A DNA stretch of 64,000 bases from Ruminobacter sp. (GTDB lineage: Bacteria > Pseudomonadota > Gammaproteobacteria > Enterobacterales > Succinivibrionaceae): the NCBI GenBank assembly GCA_017940385.1, contig JAGAYS010000029.1:1-64000 (forward strand), in the 5' to 3' direction. The notes under the pieces are model-generated. The model was not told the DNA's origin, made no database searches, and saw only the letters and a program-made list of their open reading frames with translations. The position numbers and the translations under genes are program-made. This document shows positions 38,911-49,140 of the stretch, in pieces (within the stretch, counting starts at the first letter, position 1; each line of letters begins with the position of its first letter).

Positions 38911-39561
38911 TTACGGAAGCTGCGGAGGATTTGTTCCTTCCTCTGCTATTGACTGAAGCTCCTTAGATACTCCGGCTTCCTCATTCTTTTCCTTCATTTC
39001 CTCGGCATTCTTTTTGCGTCTGATTTCCATGCGTTCCTCTATGGCAGCCATAAGTGTGTCCGGAACCTCAAAGTCGCAGGTATATTCGTCAACGGCAGTC
39101 GTGGAGCTGAAATGATATTCCCTGGATCTTACAATAAACTCCTCACGTCTGTTACGGCGCTCTTCCGTATTGAAATACCACTGACGCAGCTTGGTCAGAA
39201 GAATTGTGTAATGGTCAAAATTAAGACCGTCACCGTAAATCTGAATACCGCAGTTAATGGCCTGATCCACGTGATCCCTTGCCAGAAGCACCTCCGGACG
39301 ACTCTCCGGATTAAGTGTAAGAATTTCGTTGAAGGCCTTTGCGTTCTGCAGCAGAACCTTGTATTCAAATTCGTTGACGTCAGATTTCATTTCCTTCTGC
39401 ATGCGTTCTTCAATGTCATCACGAATCCTGTTTCCGTCCTTATCCACTCCTTCAAGCGTAACGTCGTATTCAGAAATTTTTTCCTTGTTTTTCTTACAAC
39501 CGGTCACGTTGACACAGCACAAAGCCACACAGAGTCCGGCAAGCAGATATTTAAGCTTCAT
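38911..39561 (-). CDS. Lipoprotein with calcium-loop-like motif
   Basis: 216 residues with a lipoprotein signal (LLAGLCVALCCVNVTGC, lipobox VTGC). Just after it, DVTLEGVDKDGNRIRDDIEE resembles the acidic loops of dockerin or thrombospondin-type-3 calcium sites. A helical, charged domain follows, ending in a Lys/Glu-rich tail. Function unknown; a cell-envelope location is likely. Its stop lies 263 bases upstream of aroA. Confidence 0.8.
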   Translation of the reverse strand: MKLKYLLAGLCVALCCVNVTGCKKNKEKISEYDVTLEGVDKDGNRIRDDIEERMQKEMKSDVNEFEYKVLLQNAKAFNEILTLNPESRPEVLLARDHVDQAINCGIQIYGDGLNFDHYTILLTKLRQWYFNTEERRNRREEFIVRSREYHFSSTTAVDEYTCDFEVPDTLMAAIEERMEIRRKKNAEEMKEKNEEAGVSKELQSIAEEGTNPPQLP

Positions 39562-39654
39562 TACCTTGATTCCTTTATATTTATAATGTTTTCAGATTGT
39601 AATTGTCACTGAATGATTTTTCTCCGGTCATTAACCGGCTGTATCCCCCCGACT

Positions 39655-39924
39655 TTACACGTCATCAGACTGCGGAAAAGACGGTTCGTTCTCATCCATG
39701 CCACGGGATATCAGCACCAGTTCCTCGGTATACTCCTCAAGATAGAGCACGTTTCCGTTGGAAAGTCTCAGCATGATACCGTGTTCCAGATAGGCATAGT
39801 CGCTTTTCGGGAATTCATCTGTGTAATCATCATTATCAATTACACACCCTATTACCCCAAGCTGTCTGCCGCGGAGACATACGAGGTCTCCAGTTTTAAC
39901 GATACGGTTGTCAGAATATCTCAA
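39655..39924 (-). CDS. Small cytoplasmic protein of unknown function
   Basis: 89 acidic residues, with no signal peptide or membrane segment. The pattern of short beta-strands and turns (RIVKTGDLVCLRGRQLGVIG, IMLRLSNGNVLYLEEY) suggests a small beta-barrel such as an SH3-like fold, but I do not recognise the family. It stands alone upstream of the lipoprotein gene on the same strand. Confidence 0.65.
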   Translation of the reverse strand: MRYSDNRIVKTGDLVCLRGRQLGVIGCVIDNDDYTDEFPKSDYAYLEHGIMLRLSNGNVLYLEEYTEELVLISRGMDENEPSFPQSDDV

Positions 39925-40031
39925 TAAATTCTTCCTGTCAGGTTAATCCGGCGCCCGTGCAGATTTTATCCCAAAGGCACACTCATGCACATGCCGGATA
40001 TTATACTATATAACAGAAGCTCTACGTTTAA

Positions 40032-42440
40032 CTAACGGTTTTTCCCCTGTGGTCTGCCGTTTCCGCCACGACCTGACGGTCTGCCGTTAAATGAAGAAGC
40101 TGCTCCGCCGGTTCTGCTTCCGGATCCGTTACTGCCACGGCCGGCTGACGCCCCTTTTCTTCCCCCGAAATCAGCGTTTTTCGGTCTGTCACCGTGTGCC
40201 CTCTTCTGACCGGATGAAGTCCGGCCGCCATCACGTGCTCCGCCGACTCTTTTACCTCCGGTTCTGACTGAAGGTCTTCCTTCGGTCAGGGGATCGAACG
40301 GCGGAACAAGGGCATTTGGCCCCCTGCCTATGCATTCAGGCATGTTAAGCTCAATTAAAGCCTCGCGCACAGTTTCAAAATTAAGAGGATCATGATACCG
40401 CAGAATGGCCTTCTGTCTGCGTCTTGCCACATCCCCCTTGGCCACAAAGACATCCGGCTCGGTACTTCCGGTTATCGGTCTGTACGGGTTAAAACCGGTG
40501 TAGTACATGGCAGAGGCTCCGGACATGGGGGTAGGATAGAAATTCTGCACCTGATCCACCTTAAAATCATTTCGTTTAAGCCACACAGCCAGATGAATCA
40601 TTGAAGAAAGCGTTGAACCGGGATGAGAGGACATGAAGTAAGGAATTATGTACTGCTTCTTTCCGGCCTCATTACAGTACCTGTCAAAAAGCTTCTTAAA
40701 ATCATAATAAACCTTCTCATCCGGCTTAAGCATAAGCTCAAGCACTTCCGGAGCCATATGCTCAGGAGCAATCTTGAGATAACCGCCGACATGATGGGTT
40801 ACCAGTTCCTTTATGTAGTTAACGTCAAAAAGAGCCAAATCTATTCTGACCCCGGAGGCAATGAGAATCTTCTTAATGAAAGGCAGTGCCCTGGCATCCC
40901 TGTAAAGCTGAATCAGCCTGCCGTGATCCTTGTTCAGGAAACGGCATGGGGTCGGATACAGACACGACGGCTTACGGCAGAGACTGCGCATTCTGGCATC
41001 GGTGCACCCGAGACCGTACATATTGGCTGATGGTCCGCCGAGGTCGGAAATAACGCCGGTGAATCCCGGTGTCTTTTCACTAATTTCACGCAACTCGTTC
41101 AGTATTGATTCTTCGGACCTGCTCTGTATTCTCTTTCCCTCATGAGCCACAATCGAACAGAAGCTGCATCCGCCGAAGCACCCCCTCATGATTGAAACGG
41201 AATTTTTTATCATCTCGAAAGCAGGAATTTCCATCCCCTTATATGAAGGATGCGGCTGTCTTCTGAACGGCAATGCATAAACGTAGTCCAGCTCGGCCGA
41301 GCTTAGTGGAAACGTAGGAGGATTAACCCAGACAAAGCGTTCACCGTGCTGCTGTACCAGAGCTCTGGCACATTCCGGATTGCATTCCCTTATGAAAATT
41401 CTGCGGACATGTGCATAAAGCTTCTTATCCTGCTTTACCGTCTGTGCGGACGGCAGCAGGATATATTCATTTTCATGAAGCTTTTTATCAAGTGAAACCT
41501 TCTTTACCGCCTCATCCCGTCCGTTGGAAATCTTCATGATAAGTCCTGATTCAGGACCGTCAGCGTCACCTGACAGACCTGCATTTGCCGCTCCTGCCGG
41601 CTGTTCTGAAGATTTAGAACCGTCCGTATCACACATCACGCAGTAAGGATTTGGCTCAGGCTCGATGTATCCGGGAGTATCCACGGCCGTGGAATCAATT
41701 CCTACCCAGCCAGGCAGAGCCTTTTTTACCATTACGGCGGTACCGCGCACATCCTTTATGTCCTTTACGGACTCACCTGAGGTAAGACGCATGGCGATTT
41801 CTGCAAGAGGACGTTCCCCGTTGCCGAATATCAAAATATCGGCTTTTGAATCCGGAAGCACCGAATTCTTAACGGTGTCAGACCAATAATCATAATGAGC
41901 AAGCCTGCGCAGTGAGGCCTCAATACCGCCAATCACCACAGGAATGTCCTTAAAGGCTTCCCTTATTCGCTGTGTATAAACGGTAACGGCTCTGTCCGGT
42001 CTCTTTCCGGCAACATTGCCGGGAGTGTAGGCATCATCGGTACGGATCTTTCTGTCTGCGGTATAGTGGTTTATCATGGAATCCATATTGCCTGCATTGA
42101 CGCCGAAAAACAGATTCGGCCTGCCGAGAACCGTAAAGGCTTCCTTGGAATGCCAGTCAGGCTGGGAAATCACCCCGACCCTGAAGCCGAATGACTCAAG
42201 ATATCTTCCGACAATGGATGTACAAAAGCTCGGATGATCGATATAGGCATCTCCGGTAACGATGATGATGTCACAGCTGTCCCAGCCAAGACGATCCATC
42301 TCCTTTCTGCTCATGGGCAGAAAAGGAGCAGGAACATGATTTTTCCGGAACTTCGGATAGGTACGGATATCACGGCAATGATATTTTTCAAAATCTTTAA
42401 AGTCATTATCGTAAATTCGTTCTTCCGTTCCCGCCGCCAT
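40032..42440 (-). CDS. ygiQ: YgiQ-family radical SAM protein
   Basis: 802 residues. The N-terminal domain ([37 protein letters not shown]) and the radical SAM cluster motif in [19 protein letters not shown] (CxxxCxxC) identify YgiQ, a conserved enzyme of unknown reaction. The last ~75 residues are a low-complexity Gly/Arg/Ser-rich tail ([17 protein letters not shown] onwards), probably disordered and possibly nucleic-acid binding. Confidence 0.93.
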   Translation of the reverse strand: MAAGTEERIYDNDFKDFEKYHCRDIRTYPKFRKNHVPAPFLPMSRKEMDRLGWDSCDIIIVTGDAYIDHPSFCTSIVGRYLESFGFRVGVISQPDWHSKEAFTVLGRPNLFFGVNAGNMDSMINHYTADRKIRTDDAYTPGNVAGKRPDRAVTVYTQRIREAFKDIPVVIGGIEASLRRLAHYDYWSDTVKNSVLPDSKADILIFGNGERPLAEIAMRLTSGESVKDIKDVRGTAVMVKKALPGWVGIDSTAVDTPGYIEPEPNPYCVMCDTDGSKSSEQPAGAANAGLSGDADGPESGLIMKISNGRDEAVKKVSLDKKLHENEYILLPSAQTVKQDKKLYAHVRRIFIRECNPECARALVQQHGERFVWVNPPTFPLSSAELDYVYALPFRRQPHPSYKGMEIPAFEMIKNSVSIMRGCFGGCSFCSIVAHEGKRIQSRSEESILNELREISEKTPGFTGVISDLGGPSANMYGLGCTDARMRSLCRKPSCLYPTPCRFLNKDHGRLIQLYRDARALPFIKKILIASGVRIDLALFDVNYIKELVTHHVGGYLKIAPEHMAPEVLELMLKPDEKVYYDFKKLFDRYCNEAGKKQYIIPYFMSSHPGSTLSSMIHLAVWLKRNDFKVDQVQNFYPTPMSGASAMYYTGFNPYRPITGSTEPDVFVAKGDVARRRQKAILRYHDPLNFETVREALIELNMPECIGRGPNALVPPFDPLTEGRPSVRTGGKRVGGARDGGRTSSGQKRAHGDRPKNADFGGRKGASAGRGSNGSGSRTGGAASSFNGRPSGRGGNGRPQGKNR

Positions 42441-42501
42441 AGAAATCCTCTCAAACGTTAATAAGCAGTGTCACGCACACTCGTATTCAGGCCATCCGCA
42501 A

Positions 42502-43551
42502 TCAGTTCAGAAATGCCAGAAATTCAGGAAGTCTGTTTCCGTTAAGTGACATGTAGATGAGCAGAGCCGTATAGAGTACGTAGGACGTAATCCAGAACGC
42601 ACCTATCCTGCGTCCGAGTCGTGCCTTATCAGATTTCAGGCTTATGGAGAAAATAATCAGGGACAAGGTCAGCAGCAGACAGAATCCTCCATCCCTGTAC
42701 AGAACAATACTGTCAACGCTGTAAGGCATTATTACGCCTGCAAGCCCAAGTACCGCCGTATTGTTAAAAATATTGGAACCGATGATGTTACCGACGGCAA
42801 GTTCATTACTGCCCTTTCCTGCTGCAATGACGGAAGCCGTAAGTTCTGGAAGTGACGTACCGATGGCCACCACGGTAAGCCCGATAACCACTTCGCTGAT
42901 TTCAAGAAGCTTGGCGATGTCAACGGCCCCGTAAACAATAATCTTGGAACTAAGCACCATAAAAATCAAACCGGCCAAGGTATAGACCGCAGATCTGACC
43001 GGGCCGAGACGTCTGCTCTCCTCGGAGCATTCTTCAATCTGCAGATCTTCGTCAGCAACTTCGGAGTCTGCGCCGTTCTTTACGGCCCTGGACTGTCTTC
43101 TGGCTTTCAGCCCCTCAAAAACCGTATAGGCGACAAACAGTGAAATGAAAACCAGAAGAAACGCCGACTCGCTTCTGGATATGCAGCCGTCAGCCGCAAA
43201 TACCAGAGGGATTATTACGGTCAGAAGCAGTAATGGATATTCCTTTTTCTGCAGATTTCTTTTTACGATTACGGGAGTCAGCAGTGCAGTAACGCCGAGA
43301 ATCAGTGCAATGTTGCAGATGTTTGACCCCCAGGAATTACCGAGAGCAAGTGATGGACTGCCGTCAAGAGCCGAAAAAACGGACACCAGCATTTCCGGGG
43401 CAGAGGTGCCGAAACCGATAATCAGAATACCGATGAGAATTTCCGGAACTCCGAGACACAGTGCAAGTCCTGAAGCTCCGTCAACGAACTTCTGGGCACT
43501 GTATATCAGAACAGCAAAACCTATAACCACACACAGCAGTGCAACAACCAT
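42502..43551 (-). CDS. yrbG: Calcium/sodium antiporter, YrbG-type
   Basis: 349 residues with ten or more membrane helices and the two alpha-repeat signatures of the cation/calcium exchanger superfamily: IGFGTSAPEMLVS and AIGTSLPELTAS, each followed by a GN(S/I)xGSNI sequence. An acidic loop lies between the halves. An ATG at 43647 is in frame but adds a hydrophilic leader; GGAG seven bases before the ATG at 43551 supports the shorter form. E. coli YrbG has 325 residues. Confidence 0.92.
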   Translation of the reverse strand: MVVALLCVVIGFAVLIYSAQKFVDGASGLALCLGVPEILIGILIIGFGTSAPEMLVSVFSALDGSPSLALGNSWGSNICNIALILGVTALLTPVIVKRNLQKKEYPLLLLTVIIPLVFAADGCISRSESAFLLVFISLFVAYTVFEGLKARRQSRAVKNGADSEVADEDLQIEECSEESRRLGPVRSAVYTLAGLIFMVLSSKIIVYGAVDIAKLLEISEVVIGLTVVAIGTSLPELTASVIAAGKGSNELAVGNIIGSNIFNNTAVLGLAGVIMPYSVDSIVLYRDGGFCLLLTLSLIIFSISLKSDKARLGRRIGAFWITSYVLYTALLIYMSLNGNRLPEFLAFLN

Positions 43552-43995
43552 TTTATGACTCCATACATACGGGGGGAGACCGGCCGAAACAAACGCTTCG
43601 AAACGGAAGACATCTTCCGTACGGATTCGTACCCTGCTCCGGTGCACAAAATTCCGTCAGCGGCTCCAAGCATTATTATAAATTTTCAGTAGCGGAAGCT
43701 TTTCAGAAAAATCACGCTTATACTCCGTTACCGTTCGGCAATTATACAATATTTTTTCCGTTTCTTTATTAAACTTGAGTATTTGCCGGAACGTCATTAT
43801 TCAGACCGGGCCAGACTTTACGGATACAGTGCTCACTCCTCATCAGAAAACCCCGAAAACACTTGATCTTACGCCTCAAAATTGTATAAGATTCCTTTTT
43901 GCGTTCGGCTTACGGACAAGGTCTGCAAATCGTACGGAGTACGACAGAACCACGCATATTTCGACATTTTTATCTTTTTAAAATGGACACACGCA
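43552..43995. promoter_or_regulatory. Divergent yrbG/smpB region with smpB promoter
   Basis: 444 bases without a gene. A promoter facing smpB is visible: -35 TTGATC at 43863-43868, 16-base spacer, -10 TATAAG at 43885-43890. I see no other element. Confidence 0.5.
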
Positions 43996-44481
43996 ATGAG
44001 CGGTAACAATAACAAACAGGCAATAAAATCAACCGTTATTGCCGTAAACAAAAGAGCCAGCCACGACTATTTTCTGGAACAGCACTTCGAAGCGGGCATC
44101 AGCCTGCAGGGCTGGGAAGTGAAGGCACTCCGTGCCGGCCGGGCCAGCATCGTTGACGGTTACGTAACCATCAAAAAGGGTGAAATATACCTTATCGGTG
44201 CGAACATCACTCCACTTGATCAGGCCTGCACTCACGTAATCTGCGATCCTACAAGAACAAGAAAGCTTCTTCTTAACAGAAGGGAAATTGATAAACTGAT
44301 AGGTTCCGTAGAAAGAGCGGGATACACTATTGTTCCCCTGAAGCTTTACTGGAAAAAATCGCTGGTAAAACTGGAAATTTCCCTCGCCCGCGGTAAACAG
44401 ACTCACGACAAACGCGATTCAATCAAGGAACGCGAATGGAAGCGAGATCAGGCCAGAGTGATGAAAAAATCGATAAGATAA
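43996..44481 (+). CDS. smpB: SsrA-binding protein SmpB
   Basis: 161 residues. SmpB binds the tRNA-like part of tmRNA and brings it to stalled ribosomes. Family motifs are [37 protein letters not shown] and the basic tail KREWKR-like ([15 protein letters not shown]). An in-frame ATG at 43882 would add 38 residues absent from the family, and its codons overlap the promoter, so the start is at 43996. Its partner RNA ssrA follows 146 bases downstream. Confidence 0.96.
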   Translation: MSGNNNKQAIKSTVIAVNKRASHDYFLEQHFEAGISLQGWEVKALRAGRASIVDGYVTIKKGEIYLIGANITPLDQACTHVICDPTRTRKLLLNRREIDKLIGSVERAGYTIVPLKLYWKKSLVKLEISLARGKQTHDKRDSIKEREWKRDQARVMKKSIR

Positions 44482-44530
44482 ACTCTGAACTATCGTTTTA
44501 TGAAATATTCCGGAAAAATCATTCTATTTC

Positions 44531-44558
44531 TTGAATATCCGCGTAAAACGGTTATAAT
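44531..44558 (+). promoter_or_regulatory. ssrA promoter
   Basis: -35 TTGAAT (44531-44536), 16-base spacer, perfect -10 TATAAT (44553-44558). Transcription would start near 44565, leaving about 60 bases removed from the 5' end during tmRNA processing. Confidence 0.65.
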
Positions 44559-44626
44559 TAAACTCAGGTCAGTTCAGACGGCCTTTGTTTTCAGCCTTCT
44601 GAACGTTTTTCAGATACATATTTAAA

Positions 44627-45020
44627 GGGGATGATTAGGATTCGACTGGAAGAGTGAAGTCAAAACAGCATGTAGAGGCGTGGGTGGCCTCTTAAAAAAC
44701 CCACAAAAAGATAATCGCAAACGATGAATCTTACGCTTTAGCTGCTTAATAACCAGCGACAAGCAAACCCTGTAGTCAGAGCCTAAAAAACTTTTGGACT
44801 ACCCGGAGCCTGGATTTGACAATAGGTTCAGAATCTCCGGATCCCAATATTGTATCGGGTGAATCCTCGACTGAAGGAGTAGCCTTAAATCTATTCAGTC
44901 TGGTAAGTCTGCAGCGTGTCGGTCCGCGTCTGGCTTACGAGATTAAAAGATTCGACTAAACATGTAGACGTTGAGATCTAGCCTTTTGGGACGCGGGTTC
45001 AAATCCCGCCATCTCCACCA
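44627..45020 (+). ncRNA. ssrA: tmRNA
   Basis: The RNA opens with GGGGATGATTAGGATTCGAC, as tmRNA does, and ends with the T-arm GGGTTCAAATCCCGCC and encoded CCA at 45020. The resume codon is GCA at 44717 and the tag reads ANDESYALAA, ending at TAA 44747 (E. coli tag: ANDENYALAA). It rescues stalled ribosomes with SmpB, whose gene is just upstream. The length of 394 bases is within the usual range. Confidence 0.97.
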
Positions 45021-45027
45021 ATTGACG

Positions 45028-45059
45028 GACGGCAGCCATTCGGCTGCCGTCTTTGTTTT
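45028..45059 (+). terminator. ssrA terminator
   Basis: A 10-bp stem, GACGGCAGCC (45028-45037) with GGCTGCCGTC (45042-45051), followed by TTTGTTTT. Confidence 0.88.
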
Positions 45060-45149
45060 CATAATAACGGCTTTACGTTTTTATACTTTCAGTTTTTCGT
45101 TCACCCTGTGTCCTGCTTAAGGCAGAAGGCAGACAGCAGTTTTCGAAAA

Positions 45150-45181
45150 ATAAAAAAGCCGCAGGTCATCAGACCTGCGGC
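45150..45181 (-). terminator. icd terminator
   Basis: Stem GCCGCAGGT (45158-45166) with ACCTGCGGC (45173-45181), followed on the minus strand by TTTTTTATTTT, 26 bases after the icd stop. Confidence 0.88.
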
Positions 45182-45206
45182 TCTGTTTCAGATATCAGAA
45201 GATGTT

Positions 45207-46454
45207 TTACATCTTACCGATAATTTCATCAGCGAATTCTGAACACTTGATTTCGGTGGCGCCTTCCATGAGACGTGCGAAATCGTAGGTTACACGCTTA
45301 CCCTTGATGGCACCTTCCATACCCTTGATAACGAGATCAGCGGCCTCATTCCAGCCCATGTGACGAAGCATCATTTCAGCTGAAAGAATGATTGAACCAG
45401 GATTTACCTTATCAAGACCGGTATACTTAGGAGCGGTTCCGTGGGTAGCTTCAAACATCGCGCAGGTACTGCCGATGTTTGCACCAGGAGCAATACCGAT
45501 ACCGCCAACCTGAGCGGCAAGAGCGTCTGACATGTAATCACCGTTGAGGTTCAGAGTTGCGATTACGTCATATTCTGCAGGACGTAACAGAATCTGCTGC
45601 AGGAATGCGTCAGCGATACAATCCTTGATTACAATGTCTTCACCGGTCTTAGGATTCTTGATCTTCATCCATGGACCTTCTCCGATAAGTTCACCGTTGT
45701 ACTGTTCCTTGGCAACTTCATAGCCCCACTGCTTGAATGCACCTTCAGTGAACTTCATGATGTTTCCCTTGTGAACAAGAGTTACTGACTTACGGTTGTT
45801 GGCAATTGCATATTCGATTGCAGCCTTAACCAGTCTCTGAGTACCTTCCTTTGATACAGGTTTAACACCGATACCGCAGTCCTTGTCGAAACGGATCTTG
45901 GTAACGCCCATTTCATTCTTCAGGAAGCTGATAACCTTGTCGGCTTCAGGAGTACCGGCCTTCCATTCAACACCTGCATAGATGTCTTCACTGTTTTCAC
46001 GGAAAATAACCATGTCTACGAGTTCAGGCTGCTTAACAGGACTAGGAACACCTTCAAAGTAACGTACAGGACGCAGACAGATGTATAAATCAAGCTGCTG
46101 ACGTAAGGCAACGTTTAATGAACGGATACCGCCACCGATAGGAGTTGTTAAAGGTCCCTTGATGGAAACAACGTATTCCTTGAGAAGATCAAGGGTTTCA
46201 TCAGGAAGCCATACATCCTGACCGTAAACCTTAGTAGCCTTTTCACCGGCATAGATTTCCATCCAGGAAATTTTCTTGGAACCGTTATAGGCCTTGGCAA
46301 CAGCCGCATCTACAACCTTAATCATTGCAGGAGTGATATCACTGCCGATACCGTCACCTTCGATGAATGGAATAATCGGATTGTTAGGAACGTTTAATCC
46401 GTTACCCTGAACAGTAATCTTGGCACCTGCAGGTACAACAACCTTAGAAGTCAT
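45207..46454 (-). CDS. icd: NADP-dependent isocitrate dehydrogenase
   Basis: Converts isocitrate to 2-oxoglutarate in the TCA cycle. It is close to E. coli Icd throughout: [33 protein letters not shown] (with the serine phosphorylated by AceK in E. coli), [45 protein letters not shown] and [14 protein letters not shown] eight bases upstream supports the ATG at 46454 (415 residues) over the in-frame ATG at 46493. It lies upstream of, and divergent from, the nudJ-mnmA-hflD-purB block. Confidence 0.96.
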   Translation of the reverse strand: MTSKVVVPAGAKITVQGNGLNVPNNPIIPFIEGDGIGSDITPAMIKVVDAAVAKAYNGSKKISWMEIYAGEKATKVYGQDVWLPDETLDLLKEYVVSIKGPLTTPIGGGIRSLNVALRQQLDLYICLRPVRYFEGVPSPVKQPELVDMVIFRENSEDIYAGVEWKAGTPEADKVISFLKNEMGVTKIRFDKDCGIGVKPVSKEGTQRLVKAAIEYAIANNRKSVTLVHKGNIMKFTEGAFKQWGYEVAKEQYNGELIGEGPWMKIKNPKTGEDIVIKDCIADAFLQQILLRPAEYDVIATLNLNGDYMSDALAAQVGGIGIAPGANIGSTCAMFEATHGTAPKYTGLDKVNPGSIILSAEMMLRHMGWNEAADLVIKGMEGAIKGKRVTYDFARLMEGATEIKCSEFADEIIGKM

Positions 46455-46493
46455 ATAAGAATCCCCATGAATTACATTAACAACCAGTTCCAA

Positions 46494-46833
46494 TATGAGA
46501 AAAAGCCGTATTTATCACAACATAGCGGCCGACAGCATTCAAATATCAGTTCTGACATAGATTAAAAACGAAAAATATACGGATGTAATTATAAAGACGC
46601 TTATTTCATTTATCAAACATCTTTTGTCTCCATTTAAAATAAGACGGGAAAAACCTGATTCCGCCATGCCGTTCATCAACTTGCACCTTCATTACGCAGC
46701 CCTGCAGTTCCGCGGGTAGTCTGCCCCGGAATTAAAAATGACATTATTTTCCCGTAAAACACCATCACGATTATGCCCATTCCCCTCCCTTGTGATAAAA
46801 TTTCACAATATCACTCAAGGAGTAATGTTCATT
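46494..46833. other. Divergent icd/nudJ intergenic region
   Basis: No gene is visible. A 19-base near-palindrome TTGTGATAAAATTTCACAA (46790-46808) lies just before the nudJ-like gene. It contains a -10-like TAAAAT and could be an operator; it does not match the standard CRP spacing (7 rather than 6 central bases). Confidence 0.45.
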
Positions 46834-47364
46834 ATGTCCTACAAATTCAAACCCGTCTCCGTTGTTGCCGTCATCGTGAATGTGGAAGACCGGTACTTGA
46901 TAGTTGAAGAACGTCTTGGAAACGGCCTGCCGATTTTCAACACTCCGGCAGGTCACATGGAACACTGGGAAAATATCATTGAAGGTGCCAAAAGAGAACT
47001 GTTCGAGGAAACCGGAATCGTTACTGACCGCTTTGACGGAGTGGTAGGTCTCTACAATCTGGTGCAGGATAACTACACCATGCTTCGTACCGTATTCGCC
47101 CTCAGGCTGGACAGCTATCCGAATCTTAAAATCGACGATCCCGACGGTGATATCGTGGCTCATCACTGGCTGACATATGAAGAGTGCGAACGTCTCAAAG
47201 ACAGCATGCGTTCCGAACTGGTGTTTGATGCCATCCGTGACTACCGCGACGGACGTCTGTTCCCGATAAACCTTATCACCTCCTACTGCAAGCTGTCCGC
47301 CTCAGTCAGAAAAATGGCGGACGAAAATCTCCGGAAGAATTCTCTGCCGGATAATCAAAAGTGA
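46834..47364 (+). CDS. Nudix hydrolase, NudJ-like (first copy)
   Basis: 176 residues. A Nudix fold with the box in TPAGHMEHWENIIEGAKRE and LFEETGI (GX5EX7REXXEEXGI type) and a C-terminal region (SELVFDAIRDYRDGRLFPIN) matching NudJ. NudJ removes phosphates from nucleoside tri- and diphosphates and thiamine-related pyrophosphates. ATGs at 46825 and 46834 both fit AAGGAG; the second has better spacing. A second NudJ-like gene follows at 47493, and the pair precedes mnmA as nudJ does in E. coli. Confidence 0.88.
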   Translation: MSYKFKPVSVVAVIVNVEDRYLIVEERLGNGLPIFNTPAGHMEHWENIIEGAKRELFEETGIVTDRFDGVVGLYNLVQDNYTMLRTVFALRLDSYPNLKIDDPDGDIVAHHWLTYEECERLKDSMRSELVFDAIRDYRDGRLFPINLITSYCKLSASVRKMADENLRKNSLPDNQK

Positions 47365-47405
47365 CTATTGATCACATTTTTTGGTAGAATAGAACCGTAA
47401 CGACA

Positions 47406-47447
47406 GCATAAACATTAGACCGCCTCACGGCGGTCTAATGTTTATGC
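47406..47447. repeat. 19-bp perfect inverted repeat between the nudJ-like genes
   Basis: GCATAAACATTAGACCGCC (47406-47424), loop TCAC, and its exact reverse complement (47429-47447). A second small hairpin TGCCG-CTTA-CGGCA follows at 47445-47458. There is no T-run, so it is not a typical terminator. Confidence 0.8.
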
Positions 47448-47492
47448 CGCTTACGGCAGACAATCCATTCATAACATGAGAGACAAAAACAA

Positions 47493-47954
47493 ATGGCTGA
47501 ACGCTTTCGTCCGTATGTGACAGTTGCGGCAATAATCGAATGTCGCGGTAAATATGCTTTGGTTTCAGAATACGATGAGGCACCGTATCCCGTTTTCGGG
47601 CAGCCTGCGGGACATCTTGAGGGGCGGGAAGATCTTATCGATGCGGTAAAGAGGGAAATACTCGAGGAAACAGGCCTCAGTCTGGAACCTCAGGGACTGT
47701 GCGGCATCTACACCTACGTAAAGGACAATGAAACCATACAGAGATACTGCTTCTATGCGGTTAATGATGAACTTCCAGACGACCTGACCGCAAAAGATCC
47801 GGATCACGACATTCAGACAGTGGCCTGGTATGACAGGGAAGAAATAGAAAAACTCAAACCTCAGTACCGTACCAGACTAGTCAAGCACTGTTTTGACGAC
47901 TATTTTGCGGGAAAGAGATACCCTCTTGACATTCTGAAGACAATCAGACCCTAA
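47493..47954 (+). CDS. nudJ: Nudix hydrolase, NudJ-like (second copy)
   Basis: 153 residues, the size of E. coli NudJ. It starts FRPYVTVAAIIECRGKYALV and has the Nudix box in GQPAGHLEGREDLIDAVKRE and ILEETGL. The ending HCFDDYFAGKRYPLDILKTI also matches NudJ. Because it lies next to mnmA and has NudJ length, I consider this the likelier true orthologue of the two copies. Confidence 0.88.
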   Translation: MAERFRPYVTVAAIIECRGKYALVSEYDEAPYPVFGQPAGHLEGREDLIDAVKREILEETGLSLEPQGLCGIYTYVKDNETIQRYCFYAVNDELPDDLTAKDPDHDIQTVAWYDREEIEKLKPQYRTRLVKHCFDDYFAGKRYPLDILKTIRP

Positions 47955-47958
47955 CAAA

Positions 47959-47987
47959 TTGAAATAAAACGTACATTGTCTTATAAT
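47959..47987 (+). promoter_or_regulatory. mnmA-hflD promoter
   Basis: -35 TTGAAA (47959-47964), 17-base spacer, perfect -10 TATAAT (47982-47987). It lies about 50 bases before the mnmA start. Confidence 0.7.
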
Positions 47988-48039
47988 TGTCAGACGTATT
48001 TCTAAATATTTCATAACAATTCTGGTATTTTGATCACAA

Positions 48040-49131
48040 ATGTCAACAAAAAAAGTAGTTGTAGGTATGTCAGGCGGTGTCGACTCATCCGTTTCTGCAT
48101 ATCTGCTTAAGGAACAGGGTTACGATGTTGTCGGACTTTTCATGAAAAACTGGGAAGAGGACGATACCGATACATACTGCTCTGCCGCAGCGGATCTTGC
48201 GGACGCCAGGGCCGTATGTGAAAAAATAGGCATAGAACTCAAAACCATAAACTTTGCGGCAGAATACTGGGATCGCGTTTTTGAAAACTTTCTGTCGGAG
48301 TACAGTGCCGGAAGAACCCCGAATCCGGACATTCTCTGTAACAAGGAAATCAAATTCAAAGCTTTCCTTGATTATGCCATGGAAGATCTGGAGGCTGACT
48401 ACATAGCAACCGGTCACTACGTTCAGCGCACGTTTGACGAAAAACCCAAGCTCCTCAGGGGAACCGATCCGAACAAGGATCAGAGCTATTTTCTCTACAC
48501 CCTGAGCCATGAGCAGATCGGCAAGTCACTGTTTCCGGTGGGCGACATTCTTAAACCGAAGGTTCGCGAAATCGCCGCAAAGCTCGGTCTGGTTACAGCA
48601 GCCAAGAAGGACTCAACCGGTATATGCTTTATCGGCGAAAAGAGATTTAACGAATTTCTGAGTCGTTTTCTTCCGGCAAAAAGCGGTGACATCATTACAG
48701 TTGACGGAGAAGTTATCGGCAGACATGACGGTCTCATGTACCACACTCTCGGACAGCGCAAGGGCCTCAGAATCGGAGGCAGAAAAGACGGTACTGACGA
48801 ACCATGGTACGTTGTCGACAAGGATCTGGAAAACAACCAGCTTATAGTCGCACAGGGCCACAATCATCCGCGTCTGATGTCCAGGGCTCTTATCGCGACA
48901 AGCCTCTGCTTCACCAACAGGGAACCTCTCAGGGCCGGCAGATATACCGTTAAAACCAGATACCGTCAGCCGGACATACCTTGCTATGCCGAACAGATTG
49001 ACGATGACAGAATCAGAGTGGTCTTTGACCATGACGTTGCTGCCGTAACTCCGGGCCAGAGTGCCGTTTTATACAACGGTGATGAATGCCTTGGCGGTGG
49101 CATCATTGAACAGCGTCTGCAGAACGTTTAA
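48040..49131 (+). CDS. mnmA: tRNA 2-thiouridylase MnmA
   Basis: 363 residues. It transfers sulfur to uridine 34 of tRNAs for Lys, Glu and Gln. Family sequences: [18 protein letters not shown] (ATP pyrophosphatase loop), [49 protein letters not shown] (with a catalytic cysteine) and HTLGQRKGL. It precedes hflD by nine bases, as in E. coli. Confidence 0.96.
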   Translation: MSTKKVVVGMSGGVDSSVSAYLLKEQGYDVVGLFMKNWEEDDTDTYCSAAADLADARAVCEKIGIELKTINFAAEYWDRVFENFLSEYSAGRTPNPDILCNKEIKFKAFLDYAMEDLEADYIATGHYVQRTFDEKPKLLRGTDPNKDQSYFLYTLSHEQIGKSLFPVGDILKPKVREIAAKLGLVTAAKKDSTGICFIGEKRFNEFLSRFLPAKSGDIITVDGEVIGRHDGLMYHTLGQRKGLRIGGRKDGTDEPWYVVDKDLENNQLIVAQGHNHPRLMSRALIATSLCFTNREPLRAGRYTVKTRYRQPDIPCYAEQIDDDRIRVVFDHDVAAVTPGQSAVLYNGDECLGGGIIEQRLQNV

Positions 49132-49140
49132 GGAGATCTT

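Noticed and set aside
46790..46808. CRP site in front of the first nudJ-like gene
   Set aside because: Half-sites TGTGA and TCACA are present, but separated by seven bases instead of six, and a -10-like sequence explains the core.
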